Shown one piece after another: positions 26,413-34,494 of a stretch of 46,314 nucleotides of DNA. Within the stretch, counting starts at the first letter, position 1, and every line of letters begins with the position of its first letter. A program made the position numbers and the translations under genes. The stretch comes from Akkermansia muciniphila. Lineage in GTDB: Bacteria > Verrucomicrobiota > Verrucomicrobiia > Limisphaerales > UBA9464. Under the pieces are notes generated by a model. That model made no database searches and was not told where the DNA came from. It worked only from the letters and a program-made list of their open reading frames with translations. The DNA is taken from contig CAMDJH010000013.1 of the NCBI GenBank assembly GCA_945900455.1, positions 1-46,314 of the forward strand. Direction: 5' to 3'.

Positions 26413-27666
26413 ATGTCCTCCACCAAGTCCAGCTTCCTCGACAAGGTCCTTGGCCGGATTGGACGTATCGACGGTGAAGGACTGCGGACGGTCGTACAGC
26501 GACTGGCTCGGGAGCGACAATTCCTCGAAACCCTCTTCAATGCCATCAACGATGGTGTGCTGGTGGTGGATGAAAAGGGCCGAATTCTTTATCTGAATGC
26601 TGCGGTCACTCGCCTCGCCGGGATCCCCGCCGCCGCCGCCGAGAGTCACCCTCTTTCCCGATACCTGCCAAGCATCGATTGGGAACTTATCTCGCGGACA
26701 GACCACGAGGGCGGAGGCGGCGCCGTGCGTCAGGAATTTGAAATCAAATACCCCCGGCCTCGGTTTCTCCGTCTTTATGCGGCACCCTTGGATGGGGATT
26801 CGAAGGGTAGTTCTGGACTCGCCCTGATTCTCCACGATGCCACCGACGCCCGACAGGCGACAAGCGAAGCGATTGAAAGTGAGCGACTTCATGCCCTGAC
26901 ACTCCTCGCTGCGAGTGTTGCCCACGAGATTGGTAACCCGCTAAACGCGCTTCACATCCATCTGCAACTCTTTGAGCGGGAACTCAAGCGGCTCAAGTTG
27001 GTCTGCGGTACGACCGTGAAAGCCGGTCGGAACAGCAAGGCTGCCAATGCGGTCACGGATGTCGGACCGGATATCGCTGAAATCACCGGCCGACTCGACG
27101 GATACCTCAAGGTTGCTCAGGGTGAAATTACCCGCCTTGACTATATCGTCACGGAATTCATTCAGGCGCTTCGGCCAAAACCGCCGCGCCTGGCGGAGGC
27201 CGATCTCAACGATGTTGTTCGTGAGACGCTGCAGGTCCTCGGACCCGAACTGGAAAATCGTGGGCTACGGGTGGAGTTTAACCCCGCCCCCCGTCTCCCG
27301 GTAGCTCGCTTCGACGCCGCTCAGCTAAAGCAGGTCCTGGTCAATCTGATCAAGAATGCCATGCAGGCGATGACGCGCGGCGGAACGTTGACGCTCGCCA
27401 CAGGAGCAACGTCGAACGACATCTGGGTGAGCGTGAGCGACACCGGCATCGGGATCCCGGTCGGTCAGCAGAAATTGATCTTCGAGCCTTTCTACACGAC
27501 GAAAACCAAAGGCACCGGCCTCGGACTCATGATCGTCGAGCGCATCATGCGCGATCACGGTGGCCGCATCGAGTTGGTCAGCCAAGTGGATCAGGGCACA
27601 ACCTTTCGGCTCTGGCTACCGCTCCCGAATCGTGGCCCAAAGCTGCTGGCGGAAGGCGGGGTTTGA
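26413..27666 (+). CDS. NtrB-like PAS sensor histidine kinase
   Basis: The 417 residues have a short N-terminal helix, a PAS domain (about 36-145, LFNAINDGVLVVDEKGRILYLN), a dimerisation/phosphoacceptor domain with His171 in ASVAHEIGNPLNAL, and an HATPase domain with NLIKNAMQAM (N box), DTGIGIP (G1), EPFYTTKTKGTGLGL (F/G2) and a final DHGGRIEL. No membrane helix is seen, so it is a cytoplasmic sensor like NtrB/AtoS-type kinases. No response regulator gene is next to it; the partner must be elsewhere. A long insertion between the H box and the ATPase domain (about 190-250) with Lys/Asn/Ala-rich sequence is slightly unusual. Confidence 0.92.
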   Translation: MSSTKSSFLDKVLGRIGRIDGEGLRTVVQRLARERQFLETLFNAINDGVLVVDEKGRILYLNAAVTRLAGIPAAAAESHPLSRYLPSIDWELISRTDHEGGGGAVRQEFEIKYPRPRFLRLYAAPLDGDSKGSSGLALILHDATDARQATSEAIESERLHALTLLAASVAHEIGNPLNALHIHLQLFERELKRLKLVCGTTVKAGRNSKAANAVTDVGPDIAEITGRLDGYLKVAQGEITRLDYIVTEFIQALRPKPPRLAEADLNDVVRETLQVLGPELENRGLRVEFNPAPRLPVARFDAAQLKQVLVNLIKNAMQAMTRGGTLTLATGATSNDIWVSVSDTGIGIPVGQQKLIFEPFYTTKTKGTGLGLMIVERIMRDHGGRIELVSQVDQGTTFRLWLPLPNRGPKLLAEGGV

Positions 27667-27721
27667 ACCCCACGCTTTCTCGGCGAAACCGCAGAGCGGC
27701 ACCCGCGTGCCGCCCCGAAAG

Positions 27722-27871
27722 TCAAGTCGGCTCAACCGGAGGCGAAGGTGCGTCGGCGGCGGCAGGCGCTGGGGATCGGGCGGCCTCGAGATGGCGTCGC
27801 CGCTTCTCTTCCTTCTTGGCCTTCTTGTCCAATTCCTTGCGGCGTTTCTCAAACTGATAATTTGGTTTCAT
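27722..27871 (-). CDS. Small conserved Lys/Arg-rich protein (49 aa)
   Basis: A short minus-strand gene starting MKPNYQFEKRRKELDKKAKK and ending in an Ala/Pro-rich tail. The opening MKPNYxFEKRxxE with a following KKxKKEEK helix is a recognised pattern of small conserved hypothetical proteins in many bacteria (from memory). Its reading frame fills the gap between the histidine kinase and the PPTase, on the opposite strand. The N-terminal half is a strongly charged helix, probably nucleic-acid or ribosome binding; this is speculation. Too short for most gene callers. Confidence 0.72.
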   Translation of the reverse strand: MKPNYQFEKRRKELDKKAKKEEKRRRHLEAARSPAPAAADAPSPPVEPT

Positions 27872-27970
27872 CCTGTCTTTCCGCAGCATGTCAGCCGAAA
27901 ACCCGGGGGGCGAGCAGCGAATTGCACCTTTTGCTTAACCTGCCGATGAACCGGTGTCAGAATCGGAACC

Positions 27971-28717
27971 ATGTTGGGCTTGCGTTTTAGCTCACTGCCG
28001 CTGGTGGCATTTCAGCGGAGCCAGCCGGTAACGGTCACCTGGCAGGCGCCCCCGATCTCAGCGGGGATCCCAAGGGCCACGGTAGACTTGTGGTGGCTAG
28101 ACATGCGTCATGGCGCCGCCCCCGAGGACTTCTGGGCAACCCTCAGCCCGGATGAACGGGCCCGGGCTGAGCGGTTCCGCTTCGCCGCAGACCGGCACCG
28201 ATTTGTCGTCGGTCGCGGGGTGCTCCGCCGTTTGGTCGGCGGTTATCTCAGCCGACCCCCAGCCGAAATCGTTTTCGCCTACAACGCGTCGGGTAAGCCC
28301 AGCGTAACGGGGAGTCTCTCAGCGGTACCACTCGAGTTCAATACGTCCGGTTCGGCGGACGTGGCGTTGTACGCCTTTAGCGGGGGAGGTTGTGTCGGGG
28401 TCGACGTGGAGGAAATTCGACCCGATATTGATTGGGCTGAAATCGCGGCGGCCATTTTTGATCCCGCCGAAGCAAGGTACCTGGCGCACTTGCCGGATTC
28501 GGACCGTTGCCGCGTATTCTACCAGCACTGGACACTCCGGGAGGCGTTCGTAAAGGCCCAAGGCGTGGGTCTCAGCGGGCCGCTGCCGACCGGCGATTTT
28601 ACGCCATGGGTTCGCCGGGATCCCGTGCTCCTGACGGATGCCTCGGGCGTTCGGTGGAGTTGTCTCAGCTTCGAGCTGACCGAGAATGCGGTCGCCGCCT
28701 TGGTGGTGCAGGCATGA
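27971..28717 (+). CDS. Sfp-type 4'-phosphopantetheinyl transferase
   Basis: A 248-residue enzyme that transfers the phosphopantetheine arm of CoA to carrier proteins. It has the two-lobe Sfp layout: [17 protein letters not shown] in the first lobe, GKPSV, FNTSGS at 123-128, the metal-binding [10 protein letters not shown] at 143-152, and [15 protein letters not shown] near 187-201. The usual FNLSHS is FNTSGS here, so the conserved His is Gly. No PKS or NRPS genes are in the window, so its carrier target is not known; it may serve fatty-acid ACP or a remote cluster. Start ATG at 27971. Confidence 0.9.
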   Translation: MLGLRFSSLPLVAFQRSQPVTVTWQAPPISAGIPRATVDLWWLDMRHGAAPEDFWATLSPDERARAERFRFAADRHRFVVGRGVLRRLVGGYLSRPPAEIVFAYNASGKPSVTGSLSAVPLEFNTSGSADVALYAFSGGGCVGVDVEEIRPDIDWAEIAAAIFDPAEARYLAHLPDSDRCRVFYQHWTLREAFVKAQGVGLSGPLPTGDFTPWVRRDPVLLTDASGVRWSCLSFELTENAVAALVVQA

Positions 28718-28886
28718 GTGGCGGACGGCATCGCATCACTCACCGTTCAGGAACCGTCCAGGAACTTTTCGGCCACTCTTGGTAAAATCTCTGTCGACCG
28801 CCGGCTGGAACCTGATAGTACTCGGTCATCCGCACGGCTGCAGCGAGCAAACCGCTGACCACGCCAGCCGGGAGGAAAGATTTGCC

Positions 28887-29636
28887 ATGAAGAATCGAAA
28901 TGTGCCAGCCGCCTCGGGCGGATTCACTTTGATTGAGCTGCTGGTGGTAATTGCTATCATCGCCATTCTCGCCGGGATGTTGTTGCCAGCCCTAAGCAAG
29001 GCGAAATCGAAGGCGATTCAGATCAAGTGCAACAGCAATCTCAAGAATGCCGCCATCGCCCTGCGCATTTACGGAGACGACAATCGGGATAAGTTTCCGG
29101 ACTGCTCCGGCGGTGGCTGGCCGTGGGATCTGCCCGCCAGGGCCGCCAATGCGCTGGTGAAGAATGGCGGCCAACGCCACATCCTCTACTGCCCCGCCTT
29201 CGGGAAGCAGGACAACGATACGCTTTGGAGCTTCACCACGGGCGTAACGAATGAAGTTGCGGCAGACAACAACGCCGGGTATCGGGTTATCGGGTATGCC
29301 GTCGCATTCCTCAATTCGGGGCGGGTCGTGCGGACGAACATCACCGAGGGGTTCAACCCGGCGCCGTGGACGATCAGCGGCGAACTCTACGAACCGGGCC
29401 CAAGTGCCCGTGTCACGATGGCGGATGGGACGCTCTCGGACGGGGAAAATCAAATTGATCGAACCAAGAACCGATATGTCGGAGTTGACGGCGGTTGGAA
29501 GGGGCATCAGGCGCCACATCTGAACGGCAAGATTCCCGCCGGAGGCAATCTTCAGTATCTGGATGGCCATGTGCAATGGACCAAATTTGCGACAATGAGG
29601 GTTCGCACGACGGGCGGACCGAGTTTTTGGTGGTGA
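28887..29636 (+). CDS. Type IV pilin-like/pseudopilin N-terminal protein (second copy)
   Basis: A 249-residue protein with a short leader and [16 protein letters not shown] after Gly-Gly, identical to the membrane helix of the other pseudopilin at 21356-22102. The C-terminal part contains [14 protein letters not shown], the DGHVxW block of the verrucomicrobial H-x-DG pseudopilin family. The ATG at 28887 is preceded by GGGAGGAAAG at good distance; the open frame extends 67 codons upstream without support. The body differs strongly from the other copy, so the two are paralogues that share only the leader and helix. It stands just upstream of pyk, but a common role is unlikely. Confidence 0.9.
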   Translation: MKNRNVPAASGGFTLIELLVVIAIIAILAGMLLPALSKAKSKAIQIKCNSNLKNAAIALRIYGDDNRDKFPDCSGGGWPWDLPARAANALVKNGGQRHILYCPAFGKQDNDTLWSFTTGVTNEVAADNNAGYRVIGYAVAFLNSGRVVRTNITEGFNPAPWTISGELYEPGPSARVTMADGTLSDGENQIDRTKNRYVGVDGGWKGHQAPHLNGKIPAGGNLQYLDGHVQWTKFATMRVRTTGGPSFWW

Positions 29637-29668
29637 TGTTTCCCGATGGCCCGGGGCAGAGTCGCTGA

Positions 29669-31078
29669 ATGATTCGTAAGACTAAGATCATCGCGACGCT
29701 CGGTCCCGTCACGGATAGCCCCACGATTCTCGGTCGGCTGCTGGAGGCCGGAGTGAACGTGTTCCGACTGAACATGAGTCACGCGAAACACGAATGGGTA
29801 CGCCGGGTCGTTCGCGATATTCGGACCGAAGCCGAGGCCCGACGCCTCACGGTGGGCCTGCTGCTGGATACGCAAGGTCCGGCGATTCGCACCGGAGATG
29901 TCGTCGCACCCATTTCATTAAAGGCAGGGGATCGTTTCGTGTTCACCGTTCGCGGTGACGATGTCGAAGATGTGCCGTCCACTCGCGTCAACTACGATGC
30001 GTTTGCACACGACGTGAACACCGGCGACACGCTGGTCATTGACAACGGGGCAATGAAAATGCGGATCCATTCGAAGACGGAGTCTCGTGTGGAGTGCGAA
30101 GTGCTCACCGACGGCCAGTTGGGAAGCCGACGCCATATCAATCTCCCCGGAGTGCGGGTGAGCCTGCCCGCGTTGACGGAGAAGGACCATGAGGATTTAA
30201 CCCTGGGTCTCGAACTGGCAGTGGACTATATCGCGATGAGCTTCGTGCGGGAGCCGGAGGATATCCGCCAATTGCGGGCGCGCATTGCCGGGGCAGCCCA
30301 TCCCCCGCAAATCGTGGCGAAGATCGAGCATCAATTCGCGGTGAACAATTTTGACGCCATCGCCCGCGAATCAGATGCCGTGATGATCGCACGAGGCGAT
30401 CTGGGTATCGAGTGCCCATACGCGGAGTTACCGATTATTCAGCGGCGGCTAGTCAAAAAGTGCCAGGAAATGGGCCGGCCGGTTATCGTCGCGACCCAGA
30501 TGCTGGAAAGCATGATCGAGAATCCGCTGCCCACCCGGGCAGAGATCACCGATGTCGCCAACGCGGTCTATGAACAAGCGGATGCCATCATGTTAAGCGC
30601 TGAAACCACGGTGGGCCGGAACCCGCTGGCCTGCATCGAGGTCATGGACACCATAGCCCGTCGGATTGAACGAAGTGGCGGTGCGGGCTACCAGACCGGG
30701 GCCAGCCTTGCCCTGCCCCGGGAGAAACTTGTCAAAAATGCTGTTCAACTGGCGGATGACCTGCGCGCCGCCGCGTTGCTGGTTCTGACTCGCCGGGGAC
30801 ATCTCGCACGCTATGCAGCGCGGATGCGACCCCGCTGGACGCCCATCCATGTTTTCTCTGCCGACCCACGCGTGCTGACAGGGCTGACACTTTGCCGCGA
30901 CCTCATCCTTCACCGGGCGGAAGCGGATCCTGCGGATGCGGTGGTGGCGACCGACGCGGCGCTGGCCGAGCTAAAGCGGGCGAAGTTCGTCCAGTCGGGT
31001 GGTACCGTGGTTGTCGTGGTGGGCACCGGCGGCAACGACCGGTGTCTGGACGAAATTCGGCTGCGACAAATTCCCTGA
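29669..31078 (+). CDS. pyk: Pyruvate kinase
   Basis: Converts phosphoenolpyruvate and ADP to pyruvate and ATP. The 469 residues show RKTKIIATLGP, VFRLNMSH, LDTQGPAIRTG (usually DTKGPEIRTG), IAMSFVRE, IVAKIEHQFAVNNFD (catalytic Lys region), DAVMIARGDLG and IVATQMLESM with the PEP/metal ligands, then the C-terminal regulatory domain ending TVVVVVGTGG. It is of normal length and complete. The change of K to Q and E to A in the DTKGPEIRTG block is mild and may be a subfamily feature. Start ATG at 29669. Confidence 0.95.
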   Translation: MIRKTKIIATLGPVTDSPTILGRLLEAGVNVFRLNMSHAKHEWVRRVVRDIRTEAEARRLTVGLLLDTQGPAIRTGDVVAPISLKAGDRFVFTVRGDDVEDVPSTRVNYDAFAHDVNTGDTLVIDNGAMKMRIHSKTESRVECEVLTDGQLGSRRHINLPGVRVSLPALTEKDHEDLTLGLELAVDYIAMSFVREPEDIRQLRARIAGAAHPPQIVAKIEHQFAVNNFDAIARESDAVMIARGDLGIECPYAELPIIQRRLVKKCQEMGRPVIVATQMLESMIENPLPTRAEITDVANAVYEQADAIMLSAETTVGRNPLACIEVMDTIARRIERSGGAGYQTGASLALPREKLVKNAVQLADDLRAAALLVLTRRGHLARYAARMRPRWTPIHVFSADPRVLTGLTLCRDLILHRAEADPADAVVATDAALAELKRAKFVQSGGTVVVVVGTGGNDRCLDEIRLRQIP

Positions 31079-31095
31079 TCCAGTAGAGCCACACC

Positions 31096-31608
31096 ATGAC
31101 CCCCGATTTCGTCATAGGATTTGTCCTGACCTTGTTGGTAATGCTGGTGGGGCTGGTCGGTACGATTGTGCCGGGGATTCCTGGGACGCCGGTGATCTTT
31201 GCCGCCGCCTTCGCGCACCGGCTGTGGTTTGGAGACCGGGGTCCGGCAATTTGGGTCGTCCTGACGCTGGCGATCCTAATGGCAGTGAGTCTGGCGGTGG
31301 ATTTCTTGGCGACAACGGTGGGAGCCAAGAAATTGGGGGCGAGTCACCGCGGGATGATTGGTGCGGTGGTCGGGGGCATGATCGGCGTCTTTTTTCCGCC
31401 GTTCGGCCTGGTGCTGGGCCCGTTTCTCGGAGCGATGCTATTTGAAGCGGTAGGAGGCCGCGACTGGCGCGAGGCCGGGCGGGCTGGCGTGGGCGCGGCG
31501 CTCGGATTTCTTGCCGGAACGGTCGGGCGAATCGCCTGCGGTGTAGCAATGGTGGGTCTCTTTGTCCTGAACGTCCTCTTGGCAATGGCACGGAACGGAG
31601 GGAACTGA
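31096..31608 (+). CDS. DUF456 family membrane protein
   Basis: A 170-residue membrane protein with glycine-rich helices: GFVLTLLVMLVGLVGTIVPG, a hallmark IPGTPVIFAAAFAHRLWF, and a repeated second half (MIGAVVGGMIGVFFPPFGLV, LGPFLGAMLFEAV). These fit the DUF456 family, whose role is unknown. It lies 17 bases after pyk and probably shares its transcript; the pairing with glycolysis is likely coincidental. Confidence 0.88.
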   Translation: MTPDFVIGFVLTLLVMLVGLVGTIVPGIPGTPVIFAAAFAHRLWFGDRGPAIWVVLTLAILMAVSLAVDFLATTVGAKKLGASHRGMIGAVVGGMIGVFFPPFGLVLGPFLGAMLFEAVGGRDWREAGRAGVGAALGFLAGTVGRIACGVAMVGLFVLNVLLAMARNGGN

Positions 31609-31835
31609 TCGGGCTCTCCTCGACTGAAACCACGCGGCAGGATTCGTACGCGAAGCCGCGAAGCAACGCCGAGCCGGCTCGAGCAACCACTTCCGCATGG
31701 ATCGGACGCACCGAAGGGCACCGCCGCCCACGGATTTCTAGTTCCTGCTCTCTTCGCGCGACTATTCGGGTCCGCAGTCAAAGACGAGAGAGCCGACGGC
31801 ATTCAGAACGGACTCGCCCAATCGGTTCCTAGACA

Positions 31836-32729
31836 TTGAATGCCAAGAAAACAGCCTGTTTTTCAACGGAATCAGATTTTTTCCTACACCCAACACCGTT
31901 CATTTTGGCGCAAAGAACTTCTAAATTATCGACATCTGCTCGACCCTCGCCTTCCGTCGTGGAAGTCCCCCGTGTTAACGTGCTCGGTGTCGGCATCAGC
32001 GTTCTGAATCTCGATTCAGCGATCGCCGCCCTCCAGCGCGCCCTCGAAACGGGTCAGCGTGGTTATGTTTGTGTTACGGGCGTTCATGGGGTGATGGAAT
32101 CGCAGGCGGACGGTGAATTGCGTCGGATTCACAACGAGTCGTTGCTGACCACCCCCGACGGAATGCCCATGGTGTGGCTTGGACGGTTAGCAGGTCATCG
32201 CGAAATGGATAGGGTGTATGGGCCGGATCTCATGGAGCGGGCGATGGCCTGGACGGTCCAGAGTGGTCACACACATTTCCTCTATGGCGGAAATACTGGA
32301 GTGGCCGACGAACTCGCGGCCCGATTGATGAAGCGATTTCCGGGAATCCGGATCGTCGGCACCCACACCCCACCTTTTCGGCCCTTGACCGAGGAGGAGC
32401 AGACCGATCTTCAGGTGCGCATTGCCGGACTACAGCCGGATTTTTTCTGGGTGGGTCTGAGTACCCCCAAGCAGGAGCGTTTCATGGCGCAGCAAATGAC
32501 GGCCTTGGATGCCCGGATATTCGTCGGAGTTGGTGCAGCTTTCGATTTTCATGCCGGAAGGGTAAAGCAGGCACCCCGTTGGATTCAGCGCAGCGGGTTC
32601 GAGTGGTTTTATCGGTTGTGCATCGAGCCTCGCCGGCTCTGGAAACGGTATCTGCGAAACAATCCTCGGTTCGTCTTAGCCGTTATTGCACAAAAGCTGC
32701 GTCTTAGGAAATACCCTCCCGAGCCCTGA
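31836..32729 (+). CDS. WecG/TagA/CpsF family glycosyltransferase
   Basis: Members transfer N-acetyl-mannosamine(-uronic acid) or related sugars onto lipid-linked acceptors in surface polysaccharide synthesis. The product shows VNVLGVGISVLNLDSA, TTPDGMPMVWLGR (the conserved Asp region), YGPDLME, HFLYGGNTGV, and WVGLSTPKQERFM, followed by VGVGAAFDFHAGRVKQAP and a basic membrane-association tail. This block order is typical of the family. The start is uncertain: TTG at 31836 (297 aa), TTG at 31905, or GTG at 31959 just before the conserved core. The long TTG form has an unremarkable Ser/Pro-rich leader. It lies alone, with no polysaccharide cluster around it. Confidence 0.88.
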   Translation: MNAKKTACFSTESDFFLHPTPFILAQRTSKLSTSARPSPSVVEVPRVNVLGVGISVLNLDSAIAALQRALETGQRGYVCVTGVHGVMESQADGELRRIHNESLLTTPDGMPMVWLGRLAGHREMDRVYGPDLMERAMAWTVQSGHTHFLYGGNTGVADELAARLMKRFPGIRIVGTHTPPFRPLTEEEQTDLQVRIAGLQPDFFWVGLSTPKQERFMAQQMTALDARIFVGVGAAFDFHAGRVKQAPRWIQRSGFEWFYRLCIEPRRLWKRYLRNNPRFVLAVIAQKLRLRKYPPEP

Positions 32730-33093
32730 TTTGAGGTTGGTGACTTGTCCGATCGGACCGTCTCGCCGGCGGAGGGGGAACCCGCAGCGATTTCGTCTCA
32801 GAGAGCGATTCCCGAAGGATGCATTGCAGGGTTGCCATTTGGAAGAAGTGAGACAGAATGGAGTCAGTCTTGTCTCGCAGGCACAGGTCCAAGTTACGTT
32901 TTCCAGCGCGACTCGTGAGGACGACCCGGTGCGATTGTCGGAATAGCGGGAGAATTGCCGTTTTGCGGCAAATCGGGCCTCGCCGCACCGGTTTGGCCCG
33001 TTACTTGCAGAAATCTGGAACGTTTTTGAGTGTCAACGGTCTGAGATTCACTGAATAAAGATCCGGTTTGACACTCCAACGAGAAGCAATTTT
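32730..33093. other. 364-base leader region upstream of the sigma factor gene
   Basis: No credible gene. A 12-base perfect palindrome GTCCGATCGGAC lies at 32747-32758, just past the glycosyltransferase stop, and a small hairpin (32955-32960 with 32966-32971, loop TTTTG) at mid-region. A consensus-like TTGACA at 33068-33073 is too close to the ATG to be its -35. The region probably contains the sigma gene promoter and a fairly long untranslated leader. Confidence 0.45.
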
Positions 33094-34353
33094 ATGAAAG
33101 CGAACGCATTGATCCTAAAACAAAAGGGCAAGAGTAGCCTAGTTCCCCAGAAACGTCGTGCGGCCGGCGTTCCCCGGTCGTTGCGAGCATCGCTTCCGCG
33201 CGGGCGCACACAGCCGGTGGTTCGCTCTTCGAAAAAAGCGGGCCCGGTGACCGTCCGCGCTATCGGAGTGAAGGGAGTGTTGCCAGCTAAGAAAATTGCT
33301 TCCAAGGCGTTGCCATCCAATGTGATATCTAACAATCCGATGCGTTCTTTTGGTGCGCCGGAGGTGATCATTTCCGCCGAACGACTGAGCCGCACGGTGG
33401 TCGTACCGGTCGAATCGCCCGATGCCTTTGTACCGGCGCAGATTGCTCCGATTCCTCGCGTCGGGGCGGCGGCCAAGCTGGACCCGGCAATTGAGGCTCC
33501 TCCAACCCGCGGGCCTTGGGACGAAAACACCTCTCTCCGGTTGTATCTTCGCGAGGCGGTCGCGACGGATTTGCTCACTCCAAAACAAGAGATTGAGCTG
33601 GCGGGGCGGATCAAAGCCGGCGACGACGACGCCCGAGAACACATGATCAAGGCGAATTTACGCCTAGTCGTGAAGATTGCCCGTGAGTACGAGGACTTTG
33701 GTCTGCCACTGCTTGATTTGATCAATGAAGGCAACATTGGGTTGATGCACGCCGTCGAGCGGTTTGATCCGACGAAAGGTGCCAAGCTCTCGACGTACGC
33801 CGCGTGGTGGATCAAGCAATCCATCCGCCGGGCTCTCTCAAACCAGTCCAAGTCCATTCGCCTGCCGATTCACATCGTGCAGGAGCTCGCTCGGATGCGG
33901 AAGGCGGAGGTCCGTCTCGAATCCGAGCTGGGCCGATCTGCCACCGATACGGAACTTGCGATCGGACTTGAGGCGACGACCAGCGATGTGCAGCGGTGGC
34001 GTGAAGCCGCCGCAATCGGAGCGACCTCCCTGGACGCACCGCTCGGCAGCGATCCCGATGCCAACCGTGTCGCGGATGTCATCGCCGACGAGAATGCTGT
34101 AATGCCTTGGGCCGGAGTGGTCGAAGAAACCAACGCCGAGCTCGTTCGGGAGTTGGTTGGCACGCTGAACACCCGGGAGCAAAAAATTCTACGGGAACGA
34201 TTCGCCCTGGATGGCGGAGACCCGAAGACGCTCGAGCAGATCGGTGAAAGCTTCGGCCTCACTCGCGAACGGATCCGTCAGCTGGAAGCGGCGGCCCTGA
34301 AGAAGCTGCGCGACCGCCTGAAGGCTCGCGAGGCGCTGCAATTGGCGGCGTGA
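33094..34353 (+). CDS. Sigma-70 family RNA polymerase sigma factor with basic N-terminal extension
   Basis: The 419-residue protein has region 1.2 (LRLYLREAV, about 148-156), region 2 (ANLRLVVKIAREYEDFGLPLLDLINEGNIGL, and the DNA-melting block ERFDPTKGAKLSTYAAWWIKQSIRRAL), region 3 (IRLPIHIVQELARMRKAE) and region 4 with LNTREQKILRERFAL and LTRERIRQLEAAALKKLRDRL. These fit primary or RpoS-like group 1/2 sigma factors. The first 145 residues are outside known regions: up to residue 89 there are about 20 Lys/Arg and not one Asp/Glu. Region 1.1 of primary sigmas is acidic, so this N terminus is of opposite charge and may bind nucleic acid. A terminator follows. Confidence 0.92.
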   Translation: MKANALILKQKGKSSLVPQKRRAAGVPRSLRASLPRGRTQPVVRSSKKAGPVTVRAIGVKGVLPAKKIASKALPSNVISNNPMRSFGAPEVIISAERLSRTVVVPVESPDAFVPAQIAPIPRVGAAAKLDPAIEAPPTRGPWDENTSLRLYLREAVATDLLTPKQEIELAGRIKAGDDDAREHMIKANLRLVVKIAREYEDFGLPLLDLINEGNIGLMHAVERFDPTKGAKLSTYAAWWIKQSIRRALSNQSKSIRLPIHIVQELARMRKAEVRLESELGRSATDTELAIGLEATTSDVQRWREAAAIGATSLDAPLGSDPDANRVADVIADENAVMPWAGVVEETNAELVRELVGTLNTREQKILRERFALDGGDPKTLEQIGESFGLTRERIRQLEAAALKKLRDRLKAREALQLAA

Positions 34354-34378
34354 CGAATATTCCGGCTGGTGACTCAAG

Positions 34379-34406
34379 GCGGGGCTCCCGAGGGGGCTCC
34401 GCTTTT
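34379..34406 (+). terminator. Rho-independent terminator of the sigma factor gene
   Basis: A 10-base stem (34379-34388 with 34393-34402, two G-T pairs) around the loop CGAG, followed by TTTT. It lies 25 bases past the sigma stop codon. Confidence 0.85.
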
Positions 34407-34494
34407 CATGCATTTGATGCTCGGATTTCATTGGCGAAATAGGCTCCCGAGGGTACTTGTATCCGCCCCATCGTAGGGATGGGATCCTGAATCC

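Noticed and set aside
33068..33073. TTGACA as a -35 box for the sigma factor gene
   Set aside because: Only about 20 bases from the ATG, leaving no room for a -10 element and a leader.
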